Shown piece after piece: positions 26,863 through 36,863 of a stretch of 64,000 nt of DNA. Origin of the DNA: Nostoc edaphicum CCNP1411 (GTDB taxonomy: Bacteria; Cyanobacteriota; Cyanobacteriia; Cyanobacteriales; Nostocaceae). Below the pieces are notes generated by a model. The model was not told the origin of the DNA. It was given only the letters and a program-made list of their open reading frames with translations, and did not search any database. The translations under genes and the position numbers were made by a program. Position 1 is the stretch's first letter. Each line of letters starts with the position of its first letter. The stretch spans positions 7,153,001 through 7,217,000 of the forward strand of contig NZ_CP054698.1 in the NCBI RefSeq assembly GCF_014023275.1. The letters are read 5' to 3'.

Positions 26863-27684
26863 ATGAAATTACATAGTACTAGTTCTGATCAAATAACTAA
26901 GCAGACTAGCAGCGACTTGTCTATTTTTAGGAGCTTTGAAATGAAATCAATTCTTGAGTTGATTGAGCAGAAGAACCAGGAATATGCTCAGTTGCCGTTT
27001 TTTGAGTATATGAAAGACGAGACAATTGACCCACGGCAGAGGCTAGCATTTGCACCTGTAATTGCTCCACTGGCACTGGAATTCAGTGAATTGTGCAAAC
27101 GAGTTCTCAGAGATGAGCCAACGACTAATTACATTCAAGAGATGGTCAATTTGCACACGCACGAAGAACATTTCCACTGGCAATGGTTACTGGAAGACAT
27201 GGGTAAGATGGGAATTGACTATCCTATGCGGTTCAGTGATGCAGTGCGATTCATTTGGAGTGAGCATACCAAGGTTTCCCGTTCCATGTTTCCTATATTT
27301 GAGCGGTATACTCTTGGGGCAGATCCGATCATTAAATTGGTTGCCATTGAGGTATCTGAAGTCACAGCAAATGTCTTCTTCCGTTCAACCATGTCTGCGG
27401 CTCTGCAACTGCAAGAAATGACTCAAACAGAGTTTCGTTACTTTGGTATGCGTCATAACCATATTGAAAATACCCATACTCTCCATACTCCTTCTTCTTT
27501 GCAAATAATCAAAGAGATTGAGGTGTCAGAAGAGATTCGTCAACAAGCACTTGAGTTGATTGATGTGGCGTTTAAGTACTTTACAGACTTGATCAATGAG
27601 TTTTTGGTCTATATTAAGACTCATTCTTATCAAGAACCCTTTTTTAAGGTGTATGAACCAGAGCGATCGCTAAAAGCTGTCTAA
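26863..27684 (+). CDS. Non-haem iron (haem-oxygenase-like or ferritin-like) redox protein
   Basis: This 273-residue helical protein has three clusters of potential iron ligands: HTHEEHFHWQWLLED (about residues 97-111), EVSEVTANVFF (about 164-174), and MRHNHIENTHTLH, which contains HxxxExxH. The order and spacing resemble the haem-oxygenase-like di-iron oxidase (HDO/TenA-like) superfamily, whose members oxidise or cleave fatty acids, amino acids and amines. An alternative start at Met27 (26941) would remove a polar N-terminus. It stands alone, with no ferredoxin nearby. The family is assigned from pattern only, and a ferritin-like assignment is also possible. Confidence 0.55.
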   Translation: MKLHSTSSDQITKQTSSDLSIFRSFEMKSILELIEQKNQEYAQLPFFEYMKDETIDPRQRLAFAPVIAPLALEFSELCKRVLRDEPTTNYIQEMVNLHTHEEHFHWQWLLEDMGKMGIDYPMRFSDAVRFIWSEHTKVSRSMFPIFERYTLGADPIIKLVAIEVSEVTANVFFRSTMSAALQLQEMTQTEFRYFGMRHNHIENTHTLHTPSSLQIIKEIEVSEEIRQQALELIDVAFKYFTDLINEFLVYIKTHSYQEPFFKVYEPERSLKAV

Positions 27685-28091
27685 GAGGTTGTTTGAAAAG
27701 TGTTTCGCTGTGACTTTAATCACTTTTATATCCCCCTAAATCCCCCTTAAAAAGGGGGACTTTAAGAAGTTTTGCCCCCCTTTTTAAGGGGGGTTGGGGG
27801 GATCAAGAGTCCGTGGGGCAACTCTAGAAGACTTGTGTGTACACTGTAGCCTTTCTAAGGGGGGTTAGGGGGGATCTAAAGTGCCTAAATTTACAGAAAA
27901 ATACTTTTCAAACATCCTTTAAGCTATCTGCTTAGTTTGCATTCATTTTGTGAGGATAATATTATCAGCTGCTTTCATGTTGACTTCGCTGCATGAGTCA
28001 ACAAATTCCCGCCCAAAAAATTACTGGATAAATTGTGAGATTGCAAGTGGATTAGGGAAAACTGAACTCAGATTATCCAGTAGCAGCTATT
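27685..28091. other. Intergenic region upstream of the giant kinase gene
   Basis: This spacer holds a C-rich repeat at 27731-27850 (see that entry), then AT-rich sequence. A perfect 8-bp inverted repeat TGTTGACT-N10-AGTCAACA lies at 27978-28003, about 90 bases before the kinase start. It could be an operator or a hairpin in the leader. No gene is seen. Confidence 0.5.
27731..27850. repeat. C-rich interspersed repeat, left copy flanking the kinase gene
   Basis: The order of words is CCCCCTAAATCCCCC, a GGGGGACTTT, CCCCCTTTTTAAGGGGGGTT, GGGGGATCA, then GACTTGTGTGTACAC-GTAG. The same order in the same orientation is found at 33864-33986, on the other side of the kinase gene. Internally it contains self-complementary C/G runs that would form hairpins. 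Confidence 0.8.
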
Positions 28092-31000
28092 ATGGTAGAG
28101 AATCGAGTTAATGTTCCCGGCTATGGGATTGGTGAAAGCATCTACACCAGTACTCGCACTCTGGTTTACCGAGGTTGGCGACAGGCTGATCAAACCCCTG
28201 TTGTCATCAAACTCCTGAAAAATGCCTATCCTAGTCTGATTGAGTTGGCTCAATTCAGAAATCAGTACACAATTGCGAAAATCTTAAATGTCTCTGGGGT
28301 TGTTCGCATCTATGGTCTGGAAAATTGCCAAAATCGACTTGCCCTGATCCTGGAAGACTTTGGTGGGGTTTCTTTAAAGGAGTACACCGCTTTTAAAAGG
28401 AAAGGACTCAGCAATACAGAAAATCAGGAAAATTCCTCACACCTTCATCCTGATTTCTTGACTGAATTTCTCCAGATTGCGATCGCACTTGCCGATATTC
28501 TGGGTGATCTCTACGATCACCAAATCATCCACAAGGATATCAAACCAGCCAATATCCTGATTAATCCCACCACCAAGCAAGTCAAACTCATCGACTTTAG
28601 CATTGCTTCACTGCTGCCAAGAGTTACCCAACTTTCAACCAGCCCTACTATTTTAGAAGGAACCCTTGCCTATCTCTCCCCTGAACAAACCGGGCGAATG
28701 AACCGAGGGATTGATTACCGCACTGACTTCTATTCTCTGGGTGTCACATTCTATGAACTGTTGACAGGGCAATTGCCATTTCAATCTGATGATTTGATGG
28801 AATTGGTACATTGTCATATCGCGAAACAACCTGCTTCTTTGGAGCAATTCAAAATTCCTCAAGCAGTTTCAGATATCGTGATCAAATTGATGGCGAAGAA
28901 TGCCGAAGACCGCTATCAGAGTGCATTAGGGCTAAAACACGATTTGGAAACCTGTTTGATTCAATTGCAGAAAAATGGTAATGTTGTGCCCTTTGGGCTA
29001 GGACAGCGGGACGTTTGCGATCGCTTTGCGATTCCCGAAAAACTCTACGGCCGGGAAGTAGAAGTTGCAATGCTGCTAGCAACCTTTGAGCGGGTGCGCC
29101 AGGGGAACTCTGAACTAATGCTGGTGGCAGGTTCCTCTGGCATTGGTAAAACAGCAATTGTCAACGAAGTTCATAAACCGATCACCCGTCAGCGGGGATA
29201 CTTTATCAAGGGCAAATTCGATCAATTTAATCGTAATATTCCTTTTTTTGCCTTGGTGCAAGCGTTTCGAGACTTAATGGCACAACTGCTGACAGAGAGT
29301 GATGCCCAAATTGAGCAGTGGAAGACCCAAATTTTATCCACATTGGGTGAGAGTGCCCAGGTGATTATTGAGGTGATTCCAGAACTCGAACAGATCATTG
29401 GTCAACAGCCCTCTGTCCCAGAATTATCAGGCAGTGCAGTCCAAAGCCGCTTCAATTTGCTGTTTCAGAAATTCATTCAAGTATTCACAACCCAAGACCA
29501 TCCCCTCGTCATTTTCCTCGATGACTTACAGTGGGCAGACTCCGCTTCATTAAAGCTGATGCATCTGTTGATGAGTGAAGCAAATAACTCTTATTTGCTG
29601 GTGATTGGAGCATATCGAGATAACGAGGTTTCGTTTGCACATCCCCTAATGTTGACCATCGAGGAGATGCGGCAAGAGGCAATTACAGTTAGTAGTATTG
29701 TCCTTTCTGTGCTTACCCAGACCGACCTGAATCAACTGATTGCAGATACCCTCAAATATTCACCAGAACAAGCCCTAGCGATCGCCAATCTGGTATATCA
29801 AAAGACCAAAGGCAATCCATTTTTCACGAACCAGTTTCTCAAATCGCTGCATGAAGATGGGCTAATCACCTTTGCTGCCAAAACAGGCACTTGGCAGTGT
29901 AATATTGCTCAAATCAGAGCGCTTTCTTTTAAAGAAGATATTGTGGAGTTTGTGGCGCTGCAACTCCAGAAATTACTACCGCAGACTCAGGATATTCTCA
30001 AACTGGCTGCATGTATCGGCAATCAGTTTGATTTAGAAACCCTATCGCTTGTCTATGAGAAATCTCCAGCACAGACCGCAGCGGATTTGTGGCCAGCTCT
30101 CAAGGATGGATTAATCTTGCCCAGTGGGGAAGGGTATACATTCTTTCAGGATGAGTCTGTTGTCATGGATGATTTGACAAATGACAACGAATCAATAACT
30201 ATTACCTACAAATTTCTCCACGATCGCATTCAACAAGCCGCTTATTCACTAATTCCGGCGAATCAGAAACCAGTAACTCACCTCAAGATTGGTCAATTGC
30301 TGTTAAACAATACCCTGGAAACTGAGCAAGAAAAGATCATTTTTGAAATTGTCAACCAACTGAATGTTGGGATAGAACTGATCGTAGCCCAGCCCGATCG
30401 CGATCAACTGGTACAACTCAACCTGTTGGCGGGACGGAAAGCCAAGTCTTCCACAGCTTACCGAGTAGCAATTGAGTATTTGACCATCGGGATTAGTTTA
30501 TTGAGATCCGACTGTTGGCAAAGTCAATATGAGTTGACTTTGGCACTGCACGAATTAGCAACTGATGCTGCTTACCTTTGTGGCGCGTATGAACAGATGG
30601 AGCAATTCGCCCAAACAGTGATGCAGCAAACGAAAACTCCACTGGATCAAGTCAGCATTTACGAAACCAAAATCCAGGCGTATACAGCTAAAAATGATGT
30701 ACTAGGCGCGATCGCGATCGCCCGTCAGGGAATGAGTCAGTTTGGTGTGGTTTTCCCAGAAATACCCACTTTCCAAGATGTTCAGGAAGCCCTTCAGGAA
30801 ACCGCTACCTTAATTCACGGACGTGACATTGCTTCCTTGGTTGACTTACCAGTGATGACAGCAAAAGACAAGCTAGCAGTCACCCGAATTGTGGCAAACG
30901 TTGCTCCCGCCGTTTACATCGCCGAGCAAAATCTGTTTCCGCTACTCATATTGTCCCAAGTCAAAGCATCGATTCAGTATGGCAATGCTCCCTTTTCTGC

Positions 31001-33686
31001 CTTTTGTTATGCTTGTTATGGCATTCTGTTGAACGGAATTCTTCAGGATATTGAAACAGCCGATCAAGTTGGCAGCCTTGCTTTGGCACTAACTGACAAA
31101 TTTAATATTAGCGACATCAAACCCACTGTATTTTATGTTGTGGGTGCTTTCATCACTTATTTAAAATCTCCACTAAAAAAATCTTTACAGCTCATGTTAG
31201 AGGGCTACAAGATTGCCCTAGAAACTGGAAATGTATACTACGTGGGCTTCAATACGAAAGACATCTGTCAGTATTCTTATTTCCTAGGTCAAGAACTGAA
31301 CTTATTAGAGCAAGACATAAGAGCTTACAGTCATGTTTTAGAAAATTTTAAGCAAGGCACGACCCTCAACTACTGCCGCATCTTCTGGCAAGCAGTTTTG
31401 AACTTACTCGGCAAGGCTGAGAATCCCTGCATTTTGACAGGTGAGGCACTTAACGAAGCAGAATTTATCACCCAACTGGTTAATGCCAATGAGTTGACTG
31501 GGCTTCACTACTTCTGGCTCCACAAATTGATTCTCTGTTATCTGTTTGAAAACCTCTCTGAAGCAGCGGAAACAGCCGCTCAAGCTAGAGAATATCTAGT
31601 TGCAGGCATGGGCTATGCCACCGTGCCGATGTTTTATTTCTATGATTCACTGACGGCTTTGGCAGAGTATTCTACGGCTACACCTTCTTGGCGAGAAACA
31701 TTGCTAGAACGAGTCACAGATAACCAGAGAAAAATGCAGACTTGGGCGCACCATACACCCATGAATTATTTGCACAAATTTGAACTGGTAAAAGCTGAAG
31801 AATGCCGAGTATTGGGGCAAATGGGGCAAGCAGTGGATCTCTACGATCGCGCGATCGCTGGGGCAAAAGTCAATGGATACATTCAAGAAGTTGCCCTCGC
31901 TAATGAACTAGCTGCCCGATTTTACCTGGAATGGAACAAAGAGCCGATCGCTCAAATTTACCTAGCAAATGCCTATTATAGTTACCTCAGCTGGGGAGCG
32001 GTAGCCAAAGTCAACCAGTTGTCCCATCAATATCCTCAATTCTTGGCTACGATCCAACAGCCGCAAGAAATTGGTTCTTCAAGCCTCACCCGCACCACTA
32101 CAACCGGATTGGGACACACTAGTTCTAATGGGTTTGAAGCTTTAGATTTAGCAACAGTAATGAAAGCCTCTCATGCCCTGGCGGGGGAAATTGAGTTAGA
32201 AAAGCTGTTGACAACCCTGATGCAAGTCGTGATCGAAAATGCCGGGGCTGAAAAATCTGTCCTCCTACTGCTTCAAGATAATCATTGGGTGGTTGCGGCT
32301 CAAAAAACCAGCAAAGCGATCGTGGAAACGGGTGTTGCAAATCCAATTTCTCAATCAGAGGAGCGATTGGGTGAAAACCTTGGGATAAAAAATCTACACT
32401 CCCTTCCGCTTTCAGCCAGTCAGGATATTCCCAAAGCGGTTGTGAACTATGTCTCACGTACCTCCGCAACCCTGGTACTAGATGATGCTCGCACAGAAAC
32501 TACCTTCGCCAACGATCCCTACATCATGCAATGGCAACCCAAAAGCTTGCTATGTACGCCCATTCATAATCGTGGACAGCTAATTGGTATCCTCTACTTG
32601 GAAAATAGTTTGACGACTGGAGCCTTTACCCAAAACCGTCTTGAAATTTTGCGGCTACTCACAGCACAAGCTGCCATCTCGCTGCAAAACGCCATGTTGT
32701 ATACCAATTTAGCTGTGGCAAAAACCCAACTAGAAGACTACAACCATACCTTAGAAGACAAGGTGCAGCAGAGAACTTTTGAGTTGAATGATAAAAATCA
32801 GCATCTCTCGGAAACCTTAGAGAAACTTCAACATACGCAAACTCAATTGATTCAAACTGAAAAAATGTCTTCGTTAGGACAAATGGTGGCAGGTGTTGCT
32901 CACGAAATTAACAACCCGATTAACTTTATTTATGGCAACCTCACCTATACCAATGAGTATTGTCAAGATTTACTGCGCTTGGTTGAGCGCTATCAGCACT
33001 ACTATCCTCAACCGTTCGCTGAGATTCAAGAAGAACTAGAGGCAATAGATTTCAAATTCCTCAAGTCAGACCTACAAAACCTGCTGCAATCAATGAAAGT
33101 GGGGGCAGATCGCATCCGCCAAATTGTCCTTTCTCTCCGCAATTTCTCGCGCCTGGATGAGTCTCAAATGAAACTTGTCAACATTCATGAAGGTATCGAC
33201 AGCACTTTGCTAATTTTACAGCACCGCCTCGAAGGGAAAACACACCGTCCTGCAATTGATGTGATTAAGGAATATGCACAGTTGCCAGAAGTTAACTGCT
33301 ATGCCAGCCAGATTAATCAGGTGTTTATGAATATTCTTAGCAATGCTATTGATGTATTGGATTCATCATTTGCAACAAATGAACATAATAGCCAAGCAGC
33401 AATTCCCACCATCCGAATTCGTACTAAAATGACTGATGCCAATACAGTCACCATTCAAATTGCAGATAACGGGTCTGGTATATCTGAAGAGGTGAAGCAG
33501 CGTCTATTTGACCCATTTTTCACAACAAAACCTGTTGGACGGGGAACGGGCTTGGGATTATCGATTAGCTACTCTATTATGGAAAAACATGAGGGACAAT
33601 TAAGTGTAATATCGGAACAAGGAAAAGGAGCGGAGTTTTTCCTTGATATCCCCTTAAAAAATCTGGTTCCTACCTCTGTAGGTTGA
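28092..33686 (+). CDS. HstK-type Ser/Thr kinase - AAA - GAF - histidine kinase
   Basis: This is a single 1864-residue signalling protein. Domains in order: a Ser/Thr protein kinase (residues about 10-280; catalytic Lys40, HKDIKPAN at about 147-154 and DFS about 20 residues later); an AAA/STAND-type ATPase with Walker A GSSGIGKT at 347-354 and FLDDLQWAD; a long helical TPR-like region (about 700-1300); a GAF domain (about 1370-1520); a coiled-coil linker; and a histidine kinase with His1604 in VAHEINNP, NILSNAIDVL, DNGSGIS and GTGLGLS near 1817. No receiver or membrane domain is present. Nostoc genomes carry several such HstK proteins. The partner response regulator is not adjacent. The gene lies between two direct copies of a repeat. 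Confidence 0.95.
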   Translation: MVENRVNVPGYGIGESIYTSTRTLVYRGWRQADQTPVVIKLLKNAYPSLIELAQFRNQYTIAKILNVSGVVRIYGLENCQNRLALILEDFGGVSLKEYTAFKRKGLSNTENQENSSHLHPDFLTEFLQIAIALADILGDLYDHQIIHKDIKPANILINPTTKQVKLIDFSIASLLPRVTQLSTSPTILEGTLAYLSPEQTGRMNRGIDYRTDFYSLGVTFYELLTGQLPFQSDDLMELVHCHIAKQPASLEQFKIPQAVSDIVIKLMAKNAEDRYQSALGLKHDLETCLIQLQKNGNVVPFGLGQRDVCDRFAIPEKLYGREVEVAMLLATFERVRQGNSELMLVAGSSGIGKTAIVNEVHKPITRQRGYFIKGKFDQFNRNIPFFALVQAFRDLMAQLLTESDAQIEQWKTQILSTLGESAQVIIEVIPELEQIIGQQPSVPELSGSAVQSRFNLLFQKFIQVFTTQDHPLVIFLDDLQWADSASLKLMHLLMSEANNSYLLVIGAYRDNEVSFAHPLMLTIEEMRQEAITVSSIVLSVLTQTDLNQLIADTLKYSPEQALAIANLVYQKTKGNPFFTNQFLKSLHEDGLITFAAKTGTWQCNIAQIRALSFKEDIVEFVALQLQKLLPQTQDILKLAACIGNQFDLETLSLVYEKSPAQTAADLWPALKDGLILPSGEGYTFFQDESVVMDDLTNDNESITITYKFLHDRIQQAAYSLIPANQKPVTHLKIGQLLLNNTLETEQEKIIFEIVNQLNVGIELIVAQPDRDQLVQLNLLAGRKAKSSTAYRVAIEYLTIGISLLRSDCWQSQYELTLALHELATDAAYLCGAYEQMEQFAQTVMQQTKTPLDQVSIYETKIQAYTAKNDVLGAIAIARQGMSQFGVVFPEIPTFQDVQEALQETATLIHGRDIASLVDLPVMTAKDKLAVTRIVANVAPAVYIAEQNLFPLLILSQVKASIQYGNAPFSAFCYACYGILLNGILQDIETADQVGSLALALTDKFNISDIKPTVFYVVGAFITYLKSPLKKSLQLMLEGYKIALETGNVYYVGFNTKDICQYSYFLGQELNLLEQDIRAYSHVLENFKQGTTLNYCRIFWQAVLNLLGKAENPCILTGEALNEAEFITQLVNANELTGLHYFWLHKLILCYLFENLSEAAETAAQAREYLVAGMGYATVPMFYFYDSLTALAEYSTATPSWRETLLERVTDNQRKMQTWAHHTPMNYLHKFELVKAEECRVLGQMGQAVDLYDRAIAGAKVNGYIQEVALANELAARFYLEWNKEPIAQIYLANAYYSYLSWGAVAKVNQLSHQYPQFLATIQQPQEIGSSSLTRTTTTGLGHTSSNGFEALDLATVMKASHALAGEIELEKLLTTLMQVVIENAGAEKSVLLLLQDNHWVVAAQKTSKAIVETGVANPISQSEERLGENLGIKNLHSLPLSASQDIPKAVVNYVSRTSATLVLDDARTETTFANDPYIMQWQPKSLLCTPIHNRGQLIGILYLENSLTTGAFTQNRLEILRLLTAQAAISLQNAMLYTNLAVAKTQLEDYNHTLEDKVQQRTFELNDKNQHLSETLEKLQHTQTQLIQTEKMSSLGQMVAGVAHEINNPINFIYGNLTYTNEYCQDLLRLVERYQHYYPQPFAEIQEELEAIDFKFLKSDLQNLLQSMKVGADRIRQIVLSLRNFSRLDESQMKLVNIHEGIDSTLLILQHRLEGKTHRPAIDVIKEYAQLPEVNCYASQINQVFMNILSNAIDVLDSSFATNEHNSQAAIPTIRIRTKMTDANTVTIQIADNGSGISEEVKQRLFDPFFTTKPVGRGTGLGLSISYSIMEKHEGQLSVISEQGKGAEFFLDIPLKNLVPTSVG

Positions 33687-34380
33687 TTGCGCCAATTTAG
33701 GATTTTGGATAATGGAATTAGTTCTTGGGTTCGATTAAGGCCGCTATGCCTGCTCTCAAATCTAAAAGAACGTGAGTTCGATGAACCTCTCCCTCCCAGC
33801 CTCCCTCTCCGTTTCGGAGCTACGGTGTACACACATCTCTATGCTGAGTGCAAAATGTGGTTTGATCCCCCTAAATCCCCCGATAAATTGGGGGACTTTG
33901 ATTCTAGTTCCCCCCTTTTTAAGGGGGGTTAGGGGGGATCAGAACGATATGGGATAAGGTTATCAGACTTGTGTGTACACCGTAGGTTTCGGAGAGGGAG
34001 GAGCAAGGAAAAATTCAGCTTTTTGCTCCCCTCTCTGTGTCGGAGAGGGGCTGGGGGAGAGGTCAAATAAAACTTGTCGAACTCACGTTAAAAGAAGTTC
34101 CTTCCGACGCTTCGCGATCGCCAATCTAAAATCCAAAATGGTTTAACTCTATGCTGATTAGTTTTGTTAAAAGCTAGGTGATACCAATTTGAAGAAAGAA
34201 AGTTACAGATTCAACCCTGAAATCCCAATGAAATCCGACACCTCTGAATTACGAATTACGAATTACGCCTTACCGTACTAGATGTAATTTAGCTTATTAT
34301 TATCTCAACAATTTGCTCTCTAACTCCGTGGAGAGTAAATAAAAACAATTTGAGATCGGGAATTTGGAGGGGATTGTAGA
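33687..34380. other. Intergenic region with repeats downstream of the kinase gene
   Basis: This spacer contains the right copy of the C-rich repeat (33864-33986), flanking CCCTCCCAGCCTCCCTCTCC and GGAGAGGGAGGAG words that are roughly complementary, and an AATTACGAATTACGAATTACG run (34251-34267). Short frames in this area are repeat translations. The likely ribosome binding site GGAGGGG lies just before 34381. Confidence 0.6.
33864..33986. repeat. C-rich interspersed repeat, right copy flanking the kinase gene
   Basis: This has the same word order and orientation as 27731-27850, with a different short spacer between the C and G runs (CGATAAATTG instead of TTAAAAAG) and ending GACTTGTGTGTACACCGTAG. 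The two copies make a direct repeat about 6.1 kb apart that encloses only the kinase gene. Confidence 0.8.
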
Positions 34381-35613
34381 GTGGCTGATGATGAATACAT
34401 AGTTAATACACAACAGATTTATCCAAAGGACTTTTCCTGGGGATTATGGCCTGTTGTGCCACTCTACCCTTATGGTAGACGGCAAACAATTCGTAAAGAG
34501 GTGCTTAAGGATACAATCTGGAATTTTGACCAGATTCAGGGCATTTTCTACGTAGTTGTGCCGATTCGTATGACTGTGGTTAAGCTGGAAACTGGGGGTC
34601 TTTTGGTCTACGCGCCTGTTGCACCAACCCCAGAGTGCATCCGGCTTGTGAATGAATTGGTGGCAGAACATGGCAATGTTAAGTACATCATCCTACCAAC
34701 TATCTCTGGTATAGAACACAAAGTTTTCGTCGGCCCCTTCGCCAGATACTTTCCGACTGCACAGGTGTTTGTGGCTCCCCATCAGTGGAGTTTCCCGCTA
34801 AATCTCCCCCTTAGTTGGCTTGGCTTACCCTCAAAACGAACTCAAGTACTCCCAGAAGATAGTAGCAAAACCCCCTTTGCTGATGAGTTTGATTACGCAA
34901 TTCTGGGCCCCATCGACCTTGGCCCTGGTAGGTTTGCGGAAGTTGCTTTTTTCCACAAGCGATCGCATACTCTTTTAGTCACTGATTCTGTACTTTCGAT
35001 CCCAGAAGATCCACCTGCGATCGTTCTATTAGATCCATATCCTTTGTTATTCCATGCCAAGGATCATGCTTCTGATATTGTTGCAGACATTCAGGAAAAT
35101 CGCCGTAAGGGTTGGCAGCGCATCTGTTTGTTTGCTTTGTATTTTCAACCAAGGGCACTAGATATACCCCAATGGAGTCAGGTGTTGCAAGATGCCTTGA
35201 AAGCACCACAACGCTCAAAGAAAGCTTATTTTGGATTGTATCCCTTTAAATGGCAGTCAGATTGGCAGCGATCGTTTTATGCTCTGCAAGGGAATGGGCG
35301 TTTGTTTGTCGCACCAATTTTACAAACGCTAATTCTCAACCGCGCACCAAAAGAAACCATCGACTGGGCTGAAAAAGTTGCTCGTTGGGATTTCCAGTGG
35401 ATAATTCCCTGCCACTTTGATTCACCGATTAAAGCCGAACCGCATCAGTTTCGTCAAGCTTTCTCTTTTTTGGAAAAGCAGCCTGCTGTCAGTGGGGGTT
35501 TATTCAGCAGTAGCAGCTATCCTTTACCAGAGGAGGATTTTAAAGCACTTAAGGAAATCGATGCAGGTTTAAATAAGTTTGGCATTGTGCCAGCACCAAA
35601 GGAGAAAGTGTAG
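34381..35613 (+). CDS. DUF4336 domain protein
   Basis: The 410-residue protein matches the DUF4336 family of cyanobacteria and plants. The start is GTG at 34381, with GGAGGGG at good spacing. Family features include SWGLWPVVPLYPYGRRQTIR near the start, MTVVKLETGGLLVYAPVAPTPEC, KYIILPTISGIEHKVF, and WIIPCHFDSPI near the C-terminus. The strand pattern resembles a metallo-beta-lactamase-like fold, but without the full HxHxDH metal motif. No signal peptide or membrane helix is seen. The function is not established. The gene stands alone. Confidence 0.8.
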   Translation: MADDEYIVNTQQIYPKDFSWGLWPVVPLYPYGRRQTIRKEVLKDTIWNFDQIQGIFYVVVPIRMTVVKLETGGLLVYAPVAPTPECIRLVNELVAEHGNVKYIILPTISGIEHKVFVGPFARYFPTAQVFVAPHQWSFPLNLPLSWLGLPSKRTQVLPEDSSKTPFADEFDYAILGPIDLGPGRFAEVAFFHKRSHTLLVTDSVLSIPEDPPAIVLLDPYPLLFHAKDHASDIVADIQENRRKGWQRICLFALYFQPRALDIPQWSQVLQDALKAPQRSKKAYFGLYPFKWQSDWQRSFYALQGNGRLFVAPILQTLILNRAPKETIDWAEKVARWDFQWIIPCHFDSPIKAEPHQFRQAFSFLEKQPAVSGGLFSSSSYPLPEEDFKALKEIDAGLNKFGIVPAPKEKV

Positions 35614-35694
35614 GATAGACGGCTAATTAAATTTTGTCTAGCCTTGTAATTACATTTGAAGTATAAGTGAAAGTACAAGGACATCCAGCAGAGG

Positions 35695-36072
35695 CTAAGA
35701 GTCTAAGATGTCCTTGATAACGCTTTTTATATCTGTGTCGCCAGGACGTTTTGCAAACTGCTCGTGACTATAAATCCATACAAGTTTAATTACACAGTCA
35801 ATTGTATTAACTAAATACATCAATCTGATTTGTCCAGAAGCTCCTTTGGAAACCTTTAACTCTAGCTTGTGAAATGACCATCCTTGAGGCAATTTAATCT
35901 TTGCAGGTAAGGGTTCGTTACGAGAATTGATAGGATACTGGTCTTCAATCAAATCTTCCAAAGCTTCTGCGACAAGTGCAACAAAATCTGCTCTATGAGC
36001 TTTTGCAAGTTTTTTGAAAGAACGTATGAAATTCTCGCATTTTTCAATCGAGAAGGGAGTTGAGCCAGTCAC
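35695..36072 (-). CDS. RelE/HigB-like toxin of a Panacea-linked pair
   Basis: This 125-residue protein follows and overlaps (29 bases) the Panacea-domain gene. The fold pattern fits RelE/ParE-type ribonuclease toxins: an N-terminal helix pair with FIRSFKKLAKAHRADFV, a central strand with FHKLELKVSKGASGQIRLMYLV, and a C-terminal strand VIKLVWIYSHEQFAKR. Positively charged and aromatic residues (Arg, Tyr, His, Lys) are in places suited to RNA cleavage. RelE-type toxins cleave mRNA on the ribosome or free. The gene order antitoxin then toxin, with overlap, is the usual one in Panacea systems. The exact toxin subfamily is not certain. Confidence 0.65.
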   Translation of the reverse strand: MTGSTPFSIEKCENFIRSFKKLAKAHRADFVALVAEALEDLIEDQYPINSRNEPLPAKIKLPQGWSFHKLELKVSKGASGQIRLMYLVNTIDCVIKLVWIYSHEQFAKRPGDTDIKSVIKDILDS

Positions 36073-36631
36073 GCACTTCTCCTTTGCGAATACGAGTTGA
36101 TGATTCCGAAGTAAAAGCGTCCTGCAAAGTTTCGGACATTACATGTTTATACACAGGGTTGTCACGCTCTATCAGGTCTAGCTTCTGATAGCCTAACGCT
36201 TTCAAATCCTCAAGAAGAATCGGCTCAGTTGATCTAGCTTCAGGTGGCAGCCCTTTGCGAGCTTTCTTCCAAGGAAACTCAAAATGGGTCATATCACTAA
36301 GTAGATAGGCATGGTAGCTACCGAAATATTCCCAAATTTCTTCTAGAAGTTGTTTCTTATCATTAGGAATCTGTAACAAGAACTCTTGAGTAGGGATAGG
36401 TAATTGTTTAGCTTCAAATTCACTGTAAAACCTGTAAGCCGGAGGACACACAGGGCCATATCGCCATGCTTGGATTTCTTCTTCAAACAATGGCTCATCG
36501 TACAGGGCTAAATGTAAGCTTTGTGAGTAATACAGAAGCTTTTGAACCTTCATATTGGTCATTTCTGCTTCTATACTGTCCTCATAAGCTCTCGCGATAA
36601 AATAGCGAGCTGCATTGAGACAATCGATCAT
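36044..36631 (-). CDS. Panacea (DUF4065) domain antitoxin
   Basis: This 195-residue protein has the Panacea domain (also called GepA/SocA-like) in its N-terminal half: MKVQKLLYYSQSLHLAL near residue 27 and AWRYGPVCPPAYRFYSEF near residue 56. The domain has been shown to neutralise many unrelated toxins. The C-terminal half is helical and less conserved. It lies immediately upstream of, and overlaps, the RelE-like gene, so the two form a translationally coupled toxin-antitoxin unit. The promoter should lie in 36632-36800; no operator was recognised. Confidence 0.75.
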   Translation of the reverse strand: MIDCLNAARYFIARAYEDSIEAEMTNMKVQKLLYYSQSLHLALYDEPLFEEEIQAWRYGPVCPPAYRFYSEFEAKQLPIPTQEFLLQIPNDKKQLLEEIWEYFGSYHAYLLSDMTHFEFPWKKARKGLPPEARSTEPILLEDLKALGYQKLDLIERDNPVYKHVMSETLQDAFTSESSTRIRKGEVRDWLNSLLD

Positions 36632-36863
36632 ACTCAGACCCGCAAATTAAAACAGACTTTCGACTTTAACAAGTTTCAAGAGTAACTCACACATACTATT
36701 ATAATTGGAGCGTGTAAATATATAGTACATTTTTACTAAATATTATGATAAATCATTTTTGTAAATATCCTATAAACAAGACTGTAACTTAGATTAAACT
36801 CAGTGCGATCGCCTATCGCTATAAGTTGAGTTGAAGCAGCCAACCCAACATTTGACAATTTTC

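Noticed and set aside
33687..33957. Short plus-strand frames after the kinase gene
   Set aside because: They translate the C-rich repeat and its flanks; no family or ribosome binding site.
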